From assembly GCA_021767245.1 (NCBI GenBank), contig JAASTO010000113.1:1-8197 (forward strand): a stretch of DNA of 8,197 nucleotides, read 5' to 3'. Positions 6,974 through 8,197 of the stretch are shown here, piece after piece. The stretch's first letter is position 1, and each line of letters starts with the position of its first letter. This DNA comes from Balneolaceae bacterium. GTDB taxonomy: Bacteria > Bacteroidota > Rhodothermia > Balneolales > Balneolaceae. Under the pieces are notes generated by a model. That model was not told the origin of the DNA. It made no database searches and saw only the letters and a program-made list of their open reading frames with translations. The position numbers were made by a program, and so were the translations under genes.

Positions 6974-7528
6974 TTACTGATCTTCCTTTCTGATCAGTTC
7001 GATGGTAGTGGTATCGGCAGGGACTTTTTCGGGATTCACATTATCATAAACCACCCAGGCGTCCTTGAAATATCGCTTCACGAGGTTAGAAACCTGAATA
7101 GCTTTGTCTCGGTTATGAAAATCACCAACATGCACCCTGAAATAAGGAGTTTTGAAAAATACGTAGGTATCGGGTTGATAACCGGAAAGGGTGGTATCTG
7201 CCCAGGCTCTGAAGTTACCAGCTGTAGTATCGGCACCTATGACGTCTTCACCTGAAAAGATCTGTATCCGATATCCTTCGTAGATATTTTTTTGAACTTC
7301 CTGCTTAACCTTAATGCGGTTAAAACCCTCAGGGATCTTATTCTGTTTATTGGAATAAGCATCAGCTAAGGTAGTCCGCAAAGAAGCGAGCATCTCATCA
7401 TTTGATGAATCTTCATCAGTGAATCGTGTTTCTTTCCCATCAGTATCATCAGATAAACTTTGCTCGGTTGTTGAACAGCCATAAGCGATCAAGAGAAGAA
7501 CAGGGAGTAGTAACAGAAGTTTTTTCAT
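6974..7528 (-). CDS. SPOR-domain lipoprotein
   Basis: The 184-residue protein starts with a lipoprotein signal (MKKLLLLLPVLLLIAYGCS). The lipobox is AYGC with Cys18 as the lipidated residue; the -3 residue is Ala rather than the usual Leu. An acidic, Ser/Asp-rich stretch follows (about 20-45). A SPOR-like domain covers about 84-162: it begins GYRIQIFSGED and contains the typical PYFRVHVGDFHNRDKA (128-143) before the last strand (AWVVYDN). Family knowledge: SPOR domains bind glycan strands stripped of stem peptides, often at the division septum, so a peptidoglycan-associated envelope role is likely. The exact partner is unknown. The start is 6 bases after the upstream ALDH-like stop, which suggests co-transcription. 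No Shine-Dalgarno is evident, only an A-rich stretch before the ATG. Confidence 0.87.
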   Translation of the reverse strand: MKKLLLLLPVLLLIAYGCSTTEQSLSDDTDGKETRFTDEDSSNDEMLASLRTTLADAYSNKQNKIPEGFNRIKVKQEVQKNIYEGYRIQIFSGEDVIGADTTAGNFRAWADTTLSGYQPDTYVFFKTPYFRVHVGDFHNRDKAIQVSNLVKRYFKDAWVVYDNVNPEKVPADTTTIELIRKEDQ

Positions 7529-7534
7529 AGTTTT

Positions 7535-8197
7535 TTAAAATCCTACAGGATGCCAGGTCGTTTTAACTTCCTGAAAATCAGTTAGGAAGTATGGAGATTG
7601 TGCATCTTCGTTATACCAATCTTTTATCATTCGTTTAACAACTCTCTTAACGTTCAAAGACGCGTTTTCATCTATAAGTTTTTTCATGTCTGATGGTAAT
7701 TCATCCGTGTAACACATGGCATTTACATCCATATGTGAGCTAAAATGTTCCGATAATTCTTCACGAGAGCCTGTGAGGATATTTACAACACCACCCGGTA
7801 CGTCTGAAGAATTCAAAATCTCAGCAAAGCTAATAGCCGGTAAGGGGAATTCCTCCGATGCCAGCACCACGCATGTATTACCCCCGGCAATAATAGGTGC
7901 AATAATTGAGACAAGGCCAAAAAGCGGACTTTTTTCCGGTGCGAAGGCAGCGACTACACCTGTCGGTTCAAGCATACTGAAGTTAAAATGTGAACTGGCT
8001 ACCGGGTTGACCGATCCAAAAACCTGCTGGTATTTGTCAGTCCAGCCGGCGTAATAAATAAGACGGTCGATAGAGGCATTGATATCGGCTTCGGCTTCAG
8101 CTGTTTTAAATCCAATGGGACCTAATTCCCGCATAAATTGATCACGTCTGTCTTCCAGCATCTCGGCAATACGGTACAGAATTTGCCCTCGGTTGTA
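7535..8197 (-). CDS. Aldehyde dehydrogenase-like protein, C-terminal part (partial; ALDH16-like inactive domain)
   Basis: The gene enters from the right edge: the frame is open to base 8197 (reading YNRGQILYRIAEMLEDRR), so the ATG at 8161 is internal. The visible 220 residues resemble the first half of an ALDH fold: EPTGVVAAFAPEKSPL (77-92), GGNT (105-108) and DVPGGVVNILTG (132-143). The protein then ends at residue 220, soon after the point where FTGS and the catalytic Glu (LELGG) would be. MCYTDE and VKRMIKDWY stand there instead, and the catalytic-Cys region is absent. The ending VKTTWHPVGF resembles what I recall of the bacterial two-domain ALDH16 family, whose second domain is catalytically dead. 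The inference is that a normal ALDH domain lies just beyond the window. Alternatively, it is a truncated stand-alone ALDH. The stop is 6 bases before the SPOR gene. Confidence 0.78.
   Translation of the reverse strand, partial: YNRGQILYRIAEMLEDRRDQFMRELGPIGFKTAEAEADINASIDRLIYYAGWTDKYQQVFGSVNPVASSHFNFSMLEPTGVVAAFAPEKSPLFGLVSIIAPIIAGGNTCVVLASEEFPLPAISFAEILNSSDVPGGVVNILTGSREELSEHFSSHMDVNAMCYTDELPSDMKKLIDENASLNVKRVVKRMIKDWYNEDAQSPYFLTDFQEVKTTWHPVGF

Noticed and set aside
7716..8054. Plus-strand open frame of 112 codons opposite the ALDH-like gene
   Set aside because: The minus-strand frame carries clear ALDH motifs through the same region. The plus frame has no recognisable features.
1..8197. 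Search for mobile elements, CRISPR arrays, tRNAs, phage genes, riboswitches and defence genes
   Set aside because: No repeated spacers, terminal inverted repeats, transposase-like proteins, cloverleaf-like segments or known riboswitch cores were seen. Codon use looks even across the genes, so no transferred island is apparent.

Overview
The window looks like a chromosomal housekeeping segment from the Bacteroidota/Balneolota side of the tree. This is an inference from several things seen together. GC is moderate and intergenic DNA is AT-rich. Most starts lack a clear Shine-Dalgarno sequence. A parA-parB pair is followed directly by a DUF5683-type membrane protein, a pairing I know mainly from Bacteroidota and relatives. 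There is also a SPOR lipoprotein, an RsbU-like membrane phosphatase and an ALDH16-like protein end. I cannot name a genus from the sequence alone.

Layout, left to right. Positions 1-2379 (+) hold a tight cluster: the last codons of parA, then parB, then a DUF5683 envelope protein whose start lies inside parB, then a LOG-family nucleotide phosphoribohydrolase. A weak hairpin with a short T-run closes it. Positions 2380-3597 (+) hold one secreted TPR-repeat protein with its own candidate promoter and a strong 13-bp terminator. Positions 3694-5697 (+) hold a full-length transketolase. It converges on a leftward block (8197-5705, minus): the C-terminal part of an aldehyde dehydrogenase-like protein entering from the right edge, a SPOR-domain lipoprotein 6 bp after it, and, after a 120-bp gap, a PP2C/SpoIIE-type membrane phosphatase. 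Transketolase and phosphatase stop codons are only 7 bases apart.

How the genes relate: ParA/ParB act in chromosome segregation. The DUF5683 and LOG genes are probably co-transcribed with them, but no direct functional link can be read from the sequence. Transketolase is central carbon metabolism and looks monocistronic. The ALDH-like and SPOR genes probably form one transcript, with the phosphatase either read through or started from its own promoter.

I see no CRISPR array, insertion sequence, tRNA, rRNA, phage gene or obvious defence system, and no clear evidence of a new multi-gene system. The points most worth a second look are the ALDH-like end lacking catalytic motifs, a calcium-loop-like motif inside the TPR protein, an inverted repeat in the phosphatase 3' end that may terminate transketolase transcription, and an apparent excess of GATC. 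No stretch longer than 300 bases lacks a gene.
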